DNA of 64,000 bases from Sipunculus nudus (GCA_026874595.1 CM049322.1:53533386-53597385), one strand, 5' to 3'. Counted from the stretch's first letter, positions 1 to 14,473 are shown. Made by a program: numbers and translations. Notes: generated by a model from the letters alone, not told the origin.

Positions 1-2401
1 AGATAAGGTTTAAAAAATACCAATGGTTTCTTGAAGCAAGTTAATCTGTTAATCATAAAGTTGTGATGATCCCATCAATTATTGTTCATTTTAATTGAAT
101 GTCCGTGAACTCCACACCCTCCCACCCCCTGGTTGACCACTTGGGTGTAAGAACAGACCCTTAACGGTCAAACTGCGTCACTCGTCTCGTATCGTTTGTG
201 TGGTCCGGAGGTTTATACCGTGAAAAATCGTTCCAGGGAATATCATTGGTAAGTGATTTTAAATTGTTTTTAAGTTGTTGATGCTGTTATATAATGGCGT
301 ATGGTTTAAATTATAAATGCATGATATTCATAAGGTGGTATCATTAATACTGCTGGGTTTCTCTGAATATTTTCCAAAATCTTGAATCTGTGAACAGACG
401 GTAATGTCGCACGTTTGATCTCCACTCAAGTTACTTTATCAGCAATTGACCCCCCCCCCCCCTTTTCATGTACAGCTTTTAACTGATATTGTAAGAAAAT
501 AGTTTACTCTCAAGCATACAGTGCACAGATAAATATGTTTTTCTTAAACCATTTATAGATGTGGAAAAATTATTTCAATGGAATTTATATAAGGCAACAA
601 AAGCCGTATAATTATACTTTCAAATATATAGTCACAACGAGCATGCCTATATATAATTATATATATGCTATTTGAAGTTTACCATTTAGCTAAGTACAGA
701 ACTTTTGTTGGAATAACAAGTTGTTCAAATTGTAATTAAGATCCAGTAACACCAAACAATTAATTGGTACTTCGAATCCGACACCCCGCGCTTTAATTAT
801 AAAACCCATCAAAAATTTTTATATTCAGTCGAAATTTGCATATTCTGAGTCGCCGGCCCACCAAAGGGCTAACTGGGGTTATAGCACGATACGATCTGTT
901 ACTCTTAGAAAGGTAATTGAATAAACATATTTCCTATGGTTTAAAAAAAAAACAATGTTCACATAATGGTGTATGTCAAAAGGCCTGTAATAAAAATTAA
1001 CCATTCTGGAAAGCATGAAGCACCCGTAACATCAAAAACTGATTCAATTGTTCAGAGAGAATTGAAGCATTAACAGCCCTGGTAGACCTCTTGCATTTGG
1101 TGGCATTCCTGTATAAGGCTTAAGGCCTGTGTACTATTATGTTCATAATTTAACTTCCTTTGTGCAAAATAGGGCTGAGAACAGAACAGTAATGTTTTAT
1201 AGTGGTCAAATATACAATACACATAGATGTACTGAACATTAATCAGTGGATATATGTTAAATCTCACAGTTGTGTATGGAGTGTTATGATCACAGTTTAC
1301 TACAGGTGCAATCTATGGACTCCACATTGCATCAGTCACTAGTGTAGGGGCATATGTAGCGAATTCGTCCTGAGTAAATTTTGTTTGTAAAAATGTGACA
1401 CCCCATGCATTTTTGTTCTTCACCTTTCTATGAAGCCTTAAAAACATGGTGCCAATTTTTTTATTCAGTTTTGACATGTCTTTCAGCTTGTATTAAAATA
1501 GTATTTAAAATGTTAATTAATAAACGTTGACCGAAACATAAACAAAGTAAGCTGGGACAAGAGGATAGGAAAGGTTCTTTTTGGAATGTATTTACATACT
1601 AAACACATAAACTTAGTTCTCGGACTAGTTTGGGTTTGTCTAAAATTATTTTTTGGTTTTATTAAATGTACCTATTCACATACCAAGTATATTTGATAAA
1701 CACATAAAGTGTTAAATGCTCAATACACATAGCTTGTTTTTTTTTCTCCTTAAAGTATTATGGTATCTGCTAATATTTCATTGTAAACCATTTGAGTACT
1801 CCTGTACACAAGTGATGTTAGGTTTGCGAGATCAGTGGTACAAATGAAAACATAGCGCGCATAGCACCTGGCGGCCAAACCGCGCTACTTTACAAATCAA
1901 GATTTTCTCAAGCATCCCAATTATATATAGTGTATCTTTTTTTATCTTCCATATCATTTCTCCTTGTTTGGGAGTTGTGCACGCGCAAGAACAGACGACC
2001 TCTAGTTATGGTCGTTTTATGGTACACAGACACACGTGGACTGTGTTTAGTCACACACAGAACCATAACAATGAATGAAACAGGTGAATTGGAAATTGCA
2101 AGTCCGTGTACAGGGATGGTTTTGCCAAACTAATGAAGCAATGGTAATCTCTAGTCATTTAAGCTATCCCATAAGGTAGCTCCCACCTGTTAATTTTCCT
2201 ATACATTGAGGTAAAAATGAATGACAGACACACACACATGTGTGTGTGTGTGTGTGTGTGTGTAGAGAGAGATTAAGAGAGACGCCTTTTAGATAGTAAC
2301 ATGTTTATTGATATTAGTCTATCTGAAAGGCATCACTTTTACTCCAAACCTACACTTCCACTACAGACTAACACGGCTATACCACTAATCATTATACTAA
2401 G

Positions 2402-2403
<2 letters not shown>

Positions 2404-2456
<53 letters not shown>
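2404..2456. repeat. (AT)n microsatellite
   Basis: About 53 bases of uninterrupted AT dinucleotides. Confidence 0.95.
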
Positions 2457-2459
<3 letters not shown>

Positions 2460-2614
2460 TCCAATGGTTTACTGCAATTAGCAACTGCTAGAGTGCTCAA
2501 TGGTATGACATCAGAGCTATATAATCAATCAGACAGTGATGAGTGCAGCACGTTGCACGAAACTACATAGTAGTAAAAATGTCTGACAAAATTTGATCCG
2601 TCTATTTGTATAAT

Positions 2615-2615
2615 T

Positions 2616-2658
<43 letters not shown>

Positions 2659-2675
2659 CATATATACATATATAT

Positions 2676-2730
<55 letters not shown>
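2615..2730. repeat. compound microsatellite (CA)n-(TA)n-(GA)n
   Basis: A CA run passes into a TA-rich run and then a GA run. The apparent 83-codon minus-strand frame here is only a translation of the repeat. Confidence 0.95.
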
Positions 2731-4228
2731 TGAGAAGGACAGAGACAGAAAGAGAGAGAGATGTGATGCATTCCTACCAAATGGTTTTTTCTTGCAAAAT
2801 CATTTTAAATAAAATATTGTTTTACAAGACAGGTTTTAATATTTAATTTTAACATTTGCCAAATGAACGTACAAATAATAATTTAATCATATCTACTTTT
2901 TAACAATTTATTATTTAGGTGAGATCATTAAGCAGTTAGTTGGACCAGCAGTAAGAAACACGAACTAAGCTCAGATTCTTTGAGACTTGGTTCCTTGAAA
3001 ATTACTTGAACATGTGCCGTTTCAGAAAAGTTCAATGTACTTAAAAGGGAATTTGTATGTGCTGGTAAAACAACCTTAATGTTTACTTTCTCTATACCGG
3101 TCCCCATATTATAACCCAAACAATTTTGTTATTGTTTTTATGGCCTTTATTAAAATTACAATAACCAAAAAGAAATGCAAAAACTTTAAATTACATTCAA
3201 GGCATTTGTGTATTGTATAAGGCACGTGTCATTTTGTAAGCTTGTGCAATAAATCAAAATTGTTCTTGTTCACGATTTAATAGAAAACGAGCATTAGTTA
3301 AGCAGGTATAAAATGCTTTAATTTTTGTCTGGAGTTATTTGGTATAAAATGATAAAAAAAAACATGGGCTCCAATCAAAGATGTACATTCCGCTGTTGCA
3401 TCCGACATACCCTGCATTTAATGACATAACCAGTCAGATTTTATAAAATATAAGAACAGACTTTTCTTCATTCTTTATTTCATAATTCGCATTATTTATA
3501 GATAGTACAAGCTGGGTGCTACTCATTGTCTACAGATTACTATTTTCATTAAAAAATGAATGTTGTACCAGTGATCTTGCTCCGACGGATGGAACAGCCT
3601 ATGTAGCCACTGTGCCATCACAGGTCATTTAAGGATAATGAAAAAGCGACAAGAATTCAACAATAACCAGCATTTAACTTTACCATTGTTATATTTAAAC
3701 TTTACCATTGGCTTTACCATAGTTTCTGTTAAGATTTGTCCGTTTTTGTTATTGTACTGGTATAAGCTGAATGCCTCGGTTTCATATTCCCATAAATGTA
3801 TAAAAGAAATTGGCCCACCAAACAAATTAGATTAAAATATAGACCATGGGGGGGGGGGGGGGTGTTAAAGATGGGATAGAAGAACAACTGTAAACACGTT
3901 CGATAACATTATGACTAATGATGACACTTTTTTTTGTTATGATTTGATATTTACTTCAAGTTTGTTTCCTTCAACAGGACTTTTCTAAAATTCTAAATTT
4001 TTAAGGTCCCTTTGTTTTGTTTTTCAAAACACTCTCCTTAATGAATTCTGCAGCAAAACATGCATTTCATTCAATGTTGATTATCTGTCCTTTACATGTC
4101 TCATTCTACTGTAAATGTCTATAAATAAATGTCTGTAAATAACTGATGAAAATAGCTACTCCACAGAAGGAATAATTGCTCCCAAATGATATGCTATTGC
4201 CCGCACGGAGCTGAGGTTATATGAACAA

Positions 4229-4230
<2 letters not shown>

Positions 4231-4268
<38 letters not shown>

Positions 4269-4269
4269 T
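4231..4269. repeat. (TTA)n microsatellite
   Basis: About 13 consecutive TTA units. Confidence 0.95.
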
Positions 4270-5782
4270 TGCTCCTTAATATGTACTCCATTTCACTGTG
4301 AAGGGTGGACTAGGTAGAATTTCCTAAAACTTTGGGTTAGTGAGGATCTGGCACTAAATCCAGTCAAAGTTGTCCTTTTTCTGTTGTTTATTCTTCACAA
4401 AATATGTAAAAAAAATTTAGTCATCCACCTTAAAATTTTATAAATTATTTCTTGGATTATGACCAAAACATAAAAATACTCCCTATAATTCCTTAGGAAC
4501 CTTTAAATATACTTTGGATGAACTAACCGTAAGAGACTAGTTTCTATACCTTAACTATCAGCGAGCGGATAGTGATGTTGGTGATGTAATAATCGAACAA
4601 TAGGATGACGAAATAACAAAATCATATCAAATGGAAGAATAACAGGGCCATTTTCATATGTTATGAATAAATGAAGCAAATATTTAGTCACTGGTAAAAA
4701 CCAAGGAAAGTGGAGCCATACTGTATACGATACAGGTTGCCTGAAACCAGCAAGTGTTCCGCCATATATACATTGCACAAACTACCCAAGAATACCTTGT
4801 TGTCTCTATATGAATTTTTTTTAAATGAATCCATCAATGAAATTTTGTAGAACAATATACTGGTGGACAAACAACAGCTGATTAATTTTCATGATTAGTC
4901 TGATAGATCTTGATGCGGATCCATGTGTTGGCGGAGGTTTGCGCTCTACGGGTGCTCTCTAATATTGTAATAAACGTCTTAACGCATTATTTGAGTGTCT
5001 AGTCTAAGTTATTGTGATGTAATATATCTTACTAACCATTTTGAGGTGTTTTGTTGCTAAATATCTCTCTGTATGAAATATTTATATATAATGGTCCTCA
5101 ATATTTGCTCTAAAATCAAATTTGACCTGAAAAAATGACAAACCACTTTAGAAAAATTGGCACCATATTTTTTTGTAAAGTTTAAGGTCTAAGGATAAAA
5201 AAAATGTAGGGTGTCCAATTTTTACAGGGAAAAATTACTCGATGACATATGCCCCCACACTACACTGAAAAAAAGCAATTGAGGAGTTCATTCTTATAAA
5301 TGGGCTAGCATATTTTGAGCACTCGGAAAACAAAACAAGTTTCAATAAAATTTCTTTTGTCAAGTTGTTCTTTAACCTGTTAACAAAGTAGTTGTTATTA
5401 TCATGTTTTCTATACACCTATACATTTATTGAAAATATATAATAAAATATAAAAAATAAATCGAAATAAATGATTGAAATTTTTAAAAAATATTCTTGTA
5501 TGAAATAGAAAACATAAATCATGCATTCCTGTTTCCAGGCCACAAAATTTTGTCCGAAACCCTTACGCACCCTGGTATACGCAGGCCTAATATTATATAT
5601 ATTCTCCGGAAAAAAAAACTCCGGCGTTTCGCCTTTGCTCTCCGAGAATTCTCCGATTTTCTCATTAAAAGTTTTGGATACTGTGTCCCTGATACAGAAG
5701 AACCCGCCGAGATTGAAGTGTTTCCTTGCCAGACCACGTTTTCTGCACGTTGGGTGTTGTAGTCAAGGCAATGTATACTTTA

Positions 5783-6963
5783 GGCTATCCCGATTTAATC
5801 GGACTCAATATTATTAGGCCCTGCCATATATTTAGTCCGATCTCCATACAGTGAGTTTCTACAACATATTATGGGAGGTTAGCGTCATATCGACCCTCTG
5901 GCATTACGACCAGATTACTGGCACCAGAGTGTCACTACATCCAAGTCTGAGGATCGCATTATAAGGCCTTGTGAAAATCCAAATATTTTCGTAATTTCTG
6001 ACTGTTCATGGCCTACAGGTACACTGTCAATCAACATAAACCAAACTAATAGTTAGCATTTTTTGTATACTTTCTAATAATACCAAACATGAGCGAGAAA
6101 AATTCTGTTTTAACCCAGCACATTGGTGGACCCCTCGGCATGTTTGTTGAATTTATGACCGCATGAACACAAGCATCAATCGCACAGGTTACAGGACGCA
6201 GGCAGCTTACAGGTGATACAGGAAATAACCCGTGTCCATCGAGACGGTGTTTCAGTTTGGGATGTGAGCTCACATGTATACTGTTATGTTAATTTATCAA
6301 TCTAAGCATAATATTAAGATTATGGGCCGTTTACCACAATATGAATGCAACCCGATGCAAGACCATTGCAATACATTCCATGACATTACTTGTATCACAA
6401 CTAGAGTAGGCTTACCAGCCCAAATATCCGATTGCCTACCGAGTATAGTTGTCACGGCTAATGGGAGGTCTGCATTAAATTGGACGAGGAAGAAGATAAC
6501 TGTTAATTTATAAGCCTCAGACTACAGTAATACACACCACCCAATGCCCTTGTAACCAGTGCAGTGTCAACAGTGTTTATTAATATTACCCCGTGCCAAC
6601 GCGTCATTCCTCAAGGTGGGCCCGTTGAAACAAAATGTAACAAAATGCGCCAATTCGACTGTTCTTCTCTTTCCGAAATAAACTCTCGCAGACATGCCTT
6701 TGGTGAAAAGGTCAGTAATGTTTAAAAATGAGGATCCAAGTTTTAACTTTAGTTGCTATTAAAAACATAAAAACACATATTGATGTTAAAATGGTGTAAT
6801 CCTGTGTCTTGTTGTTTGGCATTCAGGCAGTGAAAGAAGATATCTGATCTGTTGCATGTTCCATGGCTTATAATAGTTATATTGTAGAAACTCCCTGTAT
6901 GGCTATCCGACTCCATATATGGCAGGACTTAATAATATTGAGTCTGAATAAATCAGGCTATAT
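5783..6963. mobile_element. degenerate inverted-repeat DNA element (non-autonomous)
   Basis: The segment at about 5783..5875 recurs in inverted orientation at about 6873..6963. Both arms contain ACTCAATATTATTA, CCTGCCATATAT and GAGTTTCTACAA in the same relative order, at roughly 85 percent identity by eye. The ~1 kb interior has no long reading frame, so this is best read as an old non-autonomous DNA transposon. The exact ends and any target duplication are not clear. Confidence 0.6.
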
Positions 6964-8917
6964 ATAAGTCAACCATGGTCAGACTGGGACCATCCCATAG
7001 ACCTGCAACAGGTCAAGGAATAATTTTTCTCATTTTTTATCACGTTTTATATTAATGTTCAATGATCATTTTTTTATGTATTGGCTCCTTCTGTGGGGTG
7101 CAAATAGTTTGTTTACTTTCTTCAGGGGGCTCCTTGATTATATTTTTTAAGCAAATCACTCAGCCCTTACTGGCCCATCTTTTATTTTTAAGAGCATTTC
7201 CCCCTCTTTCCACGAGCAATGCTGGGTTTAAACTCTGCTAGTTAATTTATAAATAAACAAAAGTGATTTATCAATCTTGATGCTTTAAATATGTGTTTCT
7301 TCATGTTATTGACACGTTATACAATGACTACTTAATGAAATTAAATGAAACTACATCTACATGAAATGTGACACAAAGTTTAAGATTGAAAGATTATACA
7401 TGTAGAAAATGGTATTAAACTAATATAAGGAGAATTATATCATTCTTGGACCCAGGTTCCAAATGACTCAGACTTAGGACTTTGACTCGAACCTCAATGA
7501 CTCAAACATGGACTCGGACTTGCAATCGGATTCAAATGGTATGGACTCAACTACATCACTGCTATATATGCATCCAACTATGCAAAGGATGCAAATATTA
7601 TATATCTTAAAAGAATAACATGCATCTAAGCTATACAATGTTCTCTTTATTCTGAATTAACATACACCTACACACCAAAATATATAAGGCCAATGATATT
7701 CATTATTCACTTAACCACTTGCCACTAAACTGTACTCGGTCTCGCACTTTGAGCGGATAAGGTGAACTCACCGGTTTATTTGTTTAACCCTAACCCTTGA
7801 AATATACCAAATTTTACAGGCATGATCAATGTAAATACATATGCCTGGAGGGCCCAAGACAGTGGTTAACAATGAAATAGACAGGACATGTGCACAAGCC
7901 CAAGTTGTGTAAACACAAACAGGGAGGTATCACAGTGGATGTTGATTCTAGGTTGGATATTTACAACAGACAATATGATTAGTGTTATTTTCCTACTATC
8001 CTAGGACCCTGTCGCACAAAACGATAGGCCACCCTGTTCACTCCTGTATGCTTGATTGTAACTGGTCACGGTTGGGGACTTGGGGTGTGGGGGGTTCACA
8101 GAAAGGAGGCTCCTTCCTGCAAGCCCCCCTTTGTATGAAGGAAGGCCATCAGAACTATAGAGTCTGAAGAGTCACTATATGTGTAACACATTATAATCTT
8201 GGACCAGACACAGTAAAAGTTTTCGAATATAGTTGCTCAGTAATGATCCAAATTTTGTCAAATTTATGTGTTCTTTCATTCATGCGTTGAGAGCTGAATG
8301 TTACTTAATATCTATTGATATAGGCATGTTTGAACTTGCATAAAAATACAGATGATAATCTCAAATTTCATTAACAATTTCTTTTAAAAAGGAGATTTGT
8401 GTTCGACTTGGACCCAGGTTCAAAGTGACTCTTTTGGACTCAGACTTGGACTCAAGCAGCCTCAACTCAGACAAGTTTGTACTCACACTCAGATGGTCAT
8501 TGAACCAATCATATCAACCAACCATGATAGACATATATCATATCTTGCTCTAAGACTTTACCCACATTTGTTATTATTTTGCATTTATACCAGCCAACTT
8601 CAGCTGAGCACTATGACCCATGGGCTCTTATTTTATTTAAGAAATGTATCTTTCTAGGCTTTCAAATAACACTTTAACCCATCACCATATTTTTTTCCTT
8701 TTTGATTCATTTATTTAATGTAAATTTAGTTTTAAATAAAAAAGGAAATGATTAATTTATCATTAGTTTAATTATCATTAGTTGACTTAAATTTAAATAA
8801 AAAAAGAGTAGACAATCATATTTAAATTTTTTCTTTTAACATTTTATATCTATTAATACATGCTGTCTTAACAATAACATTTGTCAGTCATCATATAGTT
8901 TTGTTTTTCTTGTACAG

Positions 8918-9601
8918 ATAATTGGAGAGATAATCCAGACTTCTTTCAGTACCTGGCTGACTTGAGCACTTATGGGATTGACAAACTAGGTAAGTGTCTG
9001 GGAAATAAGTTTTCTGAAAACAATATCGTCTAGGACAGTCTGTTATATATTAATATCCAGTTTACTCTGTTGCATGTTTTATTTTCCAGCCATTAATAAA
9101 ACATCTTATGTTCTCAAAACCATCATTATACTATTGTTAACAAAAGAAAATGCAAGAGAATTTTTCTGTTTGTTATAAGTGCATAATTATTAGTGTGGAA
9201 GTAATTTGAATAAATACCGAGTAAAAATTATAGTAATGTTTCTAAATGGTGTTATTGTGTCTGGAATTAGGATTAAAACTGGCCAAATATATAATAAATT
9301 TGTTTTTTGTTTTATTATTTATATATGAATATATACGGAAATGGTTAACAAAACTGTCTGTTTTCTATGAGAACTAAGACATTTTAAGTTCTATTTATTT
9401 AGTATTTGCCATGCAAAGTTCTTTGTTATATTCCATACATCATAAGATTTAGAAATGTTCTCCTTGCATTTACAGGAAGGAAGCCTGACCATCTGTCTGA
9501 AGAGAGAACTCAGATACTTGAGCAGACTCGAGACTTGGCGTTCCATAACCACAAGACATTCATCCAGACAGCTGAATGTTCTAAATGAGATCTTTGAGGA
9601 T
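8918..9601 (+). pseudogene. COG8: COG8-like gene fragment, copy 1 (two exons, frameshifted)
   Basis: Two exons are bounded by consensus splice sites: 8918..8989 (TACAG before, GTAAGT after) and 9476..9601 (TACAG before, GTAAGT after). They join in frame into a peptide with WRDNPDFFQYLADL and later [20 protein letters not shown]. This matches the conserved N-terminal region of COG8, a subunit of the conserved oligomeric Golgi complex that tethers vesicles in intra-Golgi transport. Exon 2 is 126 bases against 125 in copy 2, and the extra base puts a TGA in frame near its end. No further COG8 exons were found. It is either a pseudogene fragment or part of a broken gene. The family call rests on recalled conservation, not a search. 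Confidence 0.65.
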
Positions 9602-9809
9602 GTAAGTATTTATAATCCATAGAAACTTCTGTCTTTATTTTTTTAGTGAGCCTGTGAGTTTAAAAGATGGTGTGGCATTCTCCATCAATCATCATCTGTA
9701 TGTTTACCCATACTATCTCAAAATGAGGTGGAGCTGACATCACTAAATTTAATGCAAAAATCAGTCAACTGTAAAACTCTGTTGGACTGAGTTTATTAGG
9801 GCCCCGCTT

Positions 9810-10670
9810 GACAAGTTGGTGCCCTATAGTGATCACCGTGTCAGTCCGTCAATCCGTCCTTCCGTCAGTGACACTTTCTTTTGCGCGCGATAACTCAACA
9901 ACAACATATTGATTGGTACCTATAAGGGCTCCAGACCTATTAAATTACAGACTTGTCGGAATTCCAATATGGCTGCCATAGCTCAAACATTGATTTTCTT
10001 TCGCGCATGATAACTCAACAACGACATATTGCAGCTTTCCCAAATTCACAGGATTTATTGGTGCCTATGAGGGCTCCTGACCTATCGGATAACAGAATTG
10101 TGGGATTTCCAATATGGACACCACAGCCCGAACGCTGATTTTCTTTCACGCGCGATAACTCAACAACAACATACTGGAGCTTTCCCAGATTCACAGGAAT
10201 GATTGGCACCTATGAGGGCTCCAGACCTATCGAATTACAGACTCGTCAGAATTTCTTATATGGCAACCACAGCCCAATCCCTGATTTTCTTTCGTGATAA
10301 CTCAACAACAACATACTGCTCTTTCCCAAATTCACAGGGATGATTGGTACCTTTGAGGGCTCCAGACCTATCGAATTACAGACTTGTCAGAATTCTAATA
10401 TGGCCCTCATAGCCCAATCGCTGATTTTCATTCGCGTGCAATAACTCAACAACAACCTACTGCAGCTTTCCCAAATTCACAGGGATGATTGGTACCTATA
10501 AGGGATCCAGACCTGTTGAATTACAGACCTGTTGGAATTCCAATATGGCTGCCACAGCCTGATGGCTGATTTTCTTTCGCACACAATAACTTAACAACAA
10601 CCTACTGCAGCTTTCCCAATTTCACAGGGATCATTGGTGTCTATGAGGGCTTATTGAATTACAGACTGGC
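9810..10670. repeat. ~143-bp tandem repeat, copy 1
   Basis: Five to six diverged units, each with GATTTTCTTTCGCGCGATAA-like, ACTCAACAACAACATA, CCCAAATTCACAGG and GGGCTCCAGACCTAT segments in fixed order. Successive GATTTTCTTTC motifs are about 140-146 bases apart. Confidence 0.85.
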
Positions 10671-10874
10671 TCAAAATCAAATATGGCTAACAGATTACAT
10701 TTGGTGATTTTCAATTGCTCACATTATTTCAGACATATCTTCTTTAATATCATTTGATCCAGTAGGATTTTTTTCCCTCATGCATATGGATAAAAAACCT
10801 GTTTCTGTTTGTCATATTTTTCAAATTTTACTTAATTTTTCACCCATGTGTAAACTACCCAGTCAAGACGTGAG

Positions 10875-13072
10875 CTAACCTCGAGATCAGTGTGATATCA
10901 TAAGAGAGTCACGGATGTGAGTTCATAACTATGAACCAACTGTGAACTCATGATTAGGTCACTGCAGTGAGTTCATGTCTATAACACAACAGTGAGTTCA
11001 CAGTGATATCACAGGATGACATAAAAATTGTGACACCACAGTGAATTCACAACCGTGAGCTCACAGTGATATCATGGCATGAGTTCATATCTGTTACACA
11101 TCAGTGAGTTCACAGTGATATCACAGGATGACATAAAAAATGTGACACCACGGTGAATTCTCAACCATGAGCTCACAGTAATATCATGGCATGAGTTCAT
11201 GTCTGTTACACATAAGTGAGTTCAGAGTGATATTACAGGATGACATCAAAAATGTGACACCACGGTGAATTCACAACCGTGAGCTCACGTTGACATCATG
11301 GCATGAGTTCATGTCTGTTACACAACAGCGAGTTCACAGTGATATCACAGGATGACATAAAAAATGAGACACCACGCTAAATTTGCAACCGTGAGCTCAC
11401 ACTGATATCATGGCATGAGTTCATGTATGTTGCACAACAGTGAGTTCACAGTGATATCATAGGATGACATAAAAAATGTAATCACCATGGTGAATTTCAT
11501 AACGGTGAACTTACAGCGATATAATTGCATGAGTTCATGTCTGTTACACATCAGTGAGTTCCCAGTGATATCACAGGATGACATAAAAAATGTAATCACC
11601 ACGGTGAATTTCATAACGGTTAACTTACAGCGATATAATTGCATGAGTTCATGTCTGTTACACATCAGTGAGTTCACAGTGATATCACAGGATGACATCA
11701 AAAATGTGACACCACGGTGAATTCACAACCGTGAGCTCACGTTGATATCATAGCATGAGTGCATGTCTGTTACACAACAGTGAGTTCACAGTGATTTCAC
11801 AGGATGACATAAAAAATGAGACACCACGCTGAATTCGCAACTGTGAGCTCAAATTGATATCATGGCATGAGTTCATGCCTGTTACACAACAGTGAGTTCA
11901 CAGTGATATCATAGGATGACATAAAAAATGTAATCACCACGGTGAATTTCATAACGGTGAACTTACAGCGATATAATTGCATGAGTTCATGTCTGTTACA
12001 CATCAGTGGGTTCACAGTGATATCACAGGATGACCTCAAAAATGTGACACCACGGTGAATTCACAACCATGAGCTCACGTTGATGTCATAGCATGAGTTC
12101 ATGTCTGTTACACAACAGTGAGTTCACAGTGATTTTACAGGATGACATAAAAAATGTGACACCACCCTGAATTTGCAACCGTGAGCTCACAGTGATATCA
12201 TAGCATGAGTTCAAGTCTGTTATACAACAGTGAGTTCACAGTGATATCATAGGATGACGTGAAACATGTGACAACACATTGATTTTCCAATCCTGAGCTT
12301 ACAGTGATGATATGGTAAGAGTTCATGTCTGTCAAAAACAGTGAGTCTACTGTGAAATCACAAGATGACGTCTGAAATATGCCATCATAGTGAATCCTCC
12401 ACCTTGAGCTCACAGTGATGGCATGGCATGAGTTCATGTGTGTTACACAATAGTGAATTCATAGTGATATCTCAGGATGATATCAAAATATGACACTGCG
12501 GTGATTTCACGAGCGCGTGTACACAGTGACAGAATAGCAGTGAGCTCATGTATGTTACACAACGTTGAGTTCACAGTGATATCACAGGATGATATAAAAA
12601 TGTGACACCACGCTGAATTCACAACCGTGAACCCACGTCGATATCATGGCAAGAGTTCATTTCTGTTACACAACAGAGAGTTTATAGTGATATTCAAGGA
12701 TGACATAAAAAATGTAATCACCACGGTGAATTTCACGATGGTATAATTGCACGAGTTCATGTCTGTTACACATCAGTGAGTACAGAGTGATATTAAGGGT
12801 TGAGGTAACGATTGTGACACCATGCTGAATTCACAACCGTGAGCTCTCAATGATATCATGGCATGAGTTCATTTCTGTTATACAACAGTGAGTTCACAGT
12901 GATATCATAGGATGGCGTGTAACATGTGACAACGCATTGATTTTCCAATCCTAGCTCACAGTGATGATATGGTAAGAGTTCATGTCTGTCAAAAACAGTA
13001 AGTCTACTGAGATATCACAAGATGACGTCAGAAAAATGCCTTCATAGTGAATTTGCCACCTTGAGCTCACAA
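10875..13072. repeat. ~115-bp satellite array, copy 1
   Basis: Roughly 19 diverged units built on GTGAGTTCACAGTGATATCA, GGATGACATAAAAAATG and CACCACGGTGAATTCACAAC. Units are rich in short palindromic words such as GTGAGTTCAC and GTGAGCTCAC. Open frames through the array on both strands are repeat translations. Confidence 0.9.
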
Positions 13073-13591
13073 TTAAAAAGGAGATTTGTGTTCGACTTGG
13101 ACCCAGGTTCAAAGTGACTCTTTTGGACTCAGACTTGGACTCAAGCAGCCTCAACTCAGACAAGTTTGTACTCGGACTCAGATGGTCATTGAACCAATCA
13201 TATCAACCAACCATGATAGACCTATATCACCTCTTGCTCTAAGACTTTACCCACATTTGTTATTATTTTGCATTTATACCAGCCAACTATGACCCATGGG
13301 CTCTTATTTTATTTAAGATATGTATCTTTCTAGGCTTTCAAATAACACTTTAACCCATCACCATATTTTTTTCCTTTTCGATTCATTTATTTAACGTTAA
13401 TTTAGTTTTAAATAAAAAGAGGAAATGATTAATTTATCATTAGTTGAATTATCATTAGTTGACTTAAATTTAAATAATAAAAGAGTAGAAAATTATATTT
13501 AAATTTTTTTCTTTTAACATTTTATATCTATTAATACATGCTGTCTCAATAAAATTTGTCAGTCATCATATAGTTTGTTTTTCTTGTACAG

Positions 13592-13724
13592 TTAATTGGA
13601 GAGATAATCCAGACTTCGTTCAGTACCTGGCTGACTTGAGCTCATATGGGATTGACAAACTAGGTAAGTGTCTGGAAAAAAAGTTTTCTGAAAAGAACAA
13701 AATCAAAATTCAACATATGTATAA

Positions 13725-13778
<54 letters not shown>

Positions 13779-14473
13779 AGACTTAATTTACCCATCTACA
13801 GTGATGGGTCTTTGTCTGTGATCTGTTGGTGAAAATTGCTGTGAGGACAAACATGATATTTTGTTTTCTCTTGTTGTGCTGGCAAACAATATCCACTAGG
13901 ACAGTCTATTATATATTAATGTCCAGTTTACTCTGTTGCATGTTTTATTTTTTAGCCCTTACTAAAACATCTTATGTTCTCAAAACCATCATTATACTAT
14001 AGTTTACAAAAGAAAATGCAAGAGAATTTTTCTGTTTATTATAAGTGCATAATTAATAGTGTGGAAGTAATTTGAATAAATACTGAGTAAAAATTATAGT
14101 AATGTTTCTAAATGCATGGTATTATTGTGTGTGGAATTAATTAGGATTAAAACTGGCCAAATATATAATAAATTTGTTTTTTGTTTTATTATTTATATAT
14201 GAATATATACGGAAATGGTTAACAAAACTGTCTGTTTTCTATGAGAACTAAGACATTCTAAGTTCTATTTATTTAGTATTTGCCATGCAAAGTTCTTTGT
14301 TATATTCCATACGTCATAAGATTTAGAAATGTTCTCCTTCATTTACAGGAAGGGAGCCTGACCGTCTGTCTGAAGAGAGAACTCGGATACTTCAGCAGAC
14401 TCAAGACTTGGCGTTCCATAACTACAAGACATTCATCCAGACAGCTGAATATTCTTAAGAGATCTTTGAGGAT
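13592..14473 (+). pseudogene. COG8: COG8-like gene fragment, copy 2 (two exons, nonsense codon)
   Basis: Exons 13592..13663 and 14349..14473 have the same flanking splice consensus and phase as copy 1. The peptide contains WRDNPDFVQYLADL and [19 protein letters not shown], close to the COG8 N-terminal region. The frame is preserved to the end of exon 2, but a TAA codon lies seven codons before the donor site. Copies 1 and 2 are therefore broken by different lesions. If no intact COG8 exists elsewhere, one of these could be an assembly error. The intron holds an (AT)n run absent from copy 1. Confidence 0.65.
13729..13774. repeat. (AT)n microsatellite
   Basis: Dinucleotide run inside the intron of COG8-like copy 2. 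It accounts for much of the length difference between the two duplication units. Confidence 0.95.

Larger units (their letters stand above)
1..8383. other. gene-poor host flank
   Basis: AT-rich animal DNA with no reading frame I can defend. The short frames here are 60-98 codons, lack recognisable domains and often run through microsatellites. Homopolymer runs (C near 450, G near 3850), microsatellites and one inverted-repeat element (listed separately) are the only structure seen. Confidence 0.6.
8384..13072. repeat. segmental duplication, unit 1
   Basis: From TTAAAAAGGAGATTTGTG onward this block is repeated in the same order and orientation from 13073. The shared order is a GACTC-rich segment, COG8-like exon 1, intron, COG8-like exon 2, a 143-bp repeat family, then a 115-bp satellite. 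Differences are scattered substitutions and small indels, plus an (AT)n insertion in unit 2. Confidence 0.9.

Noticed and set aside
11408-12437. Minus-strand frames within the satellite array
   Set aside because: Repeat translations (recurring SSCDITVNSL) with no independent support.
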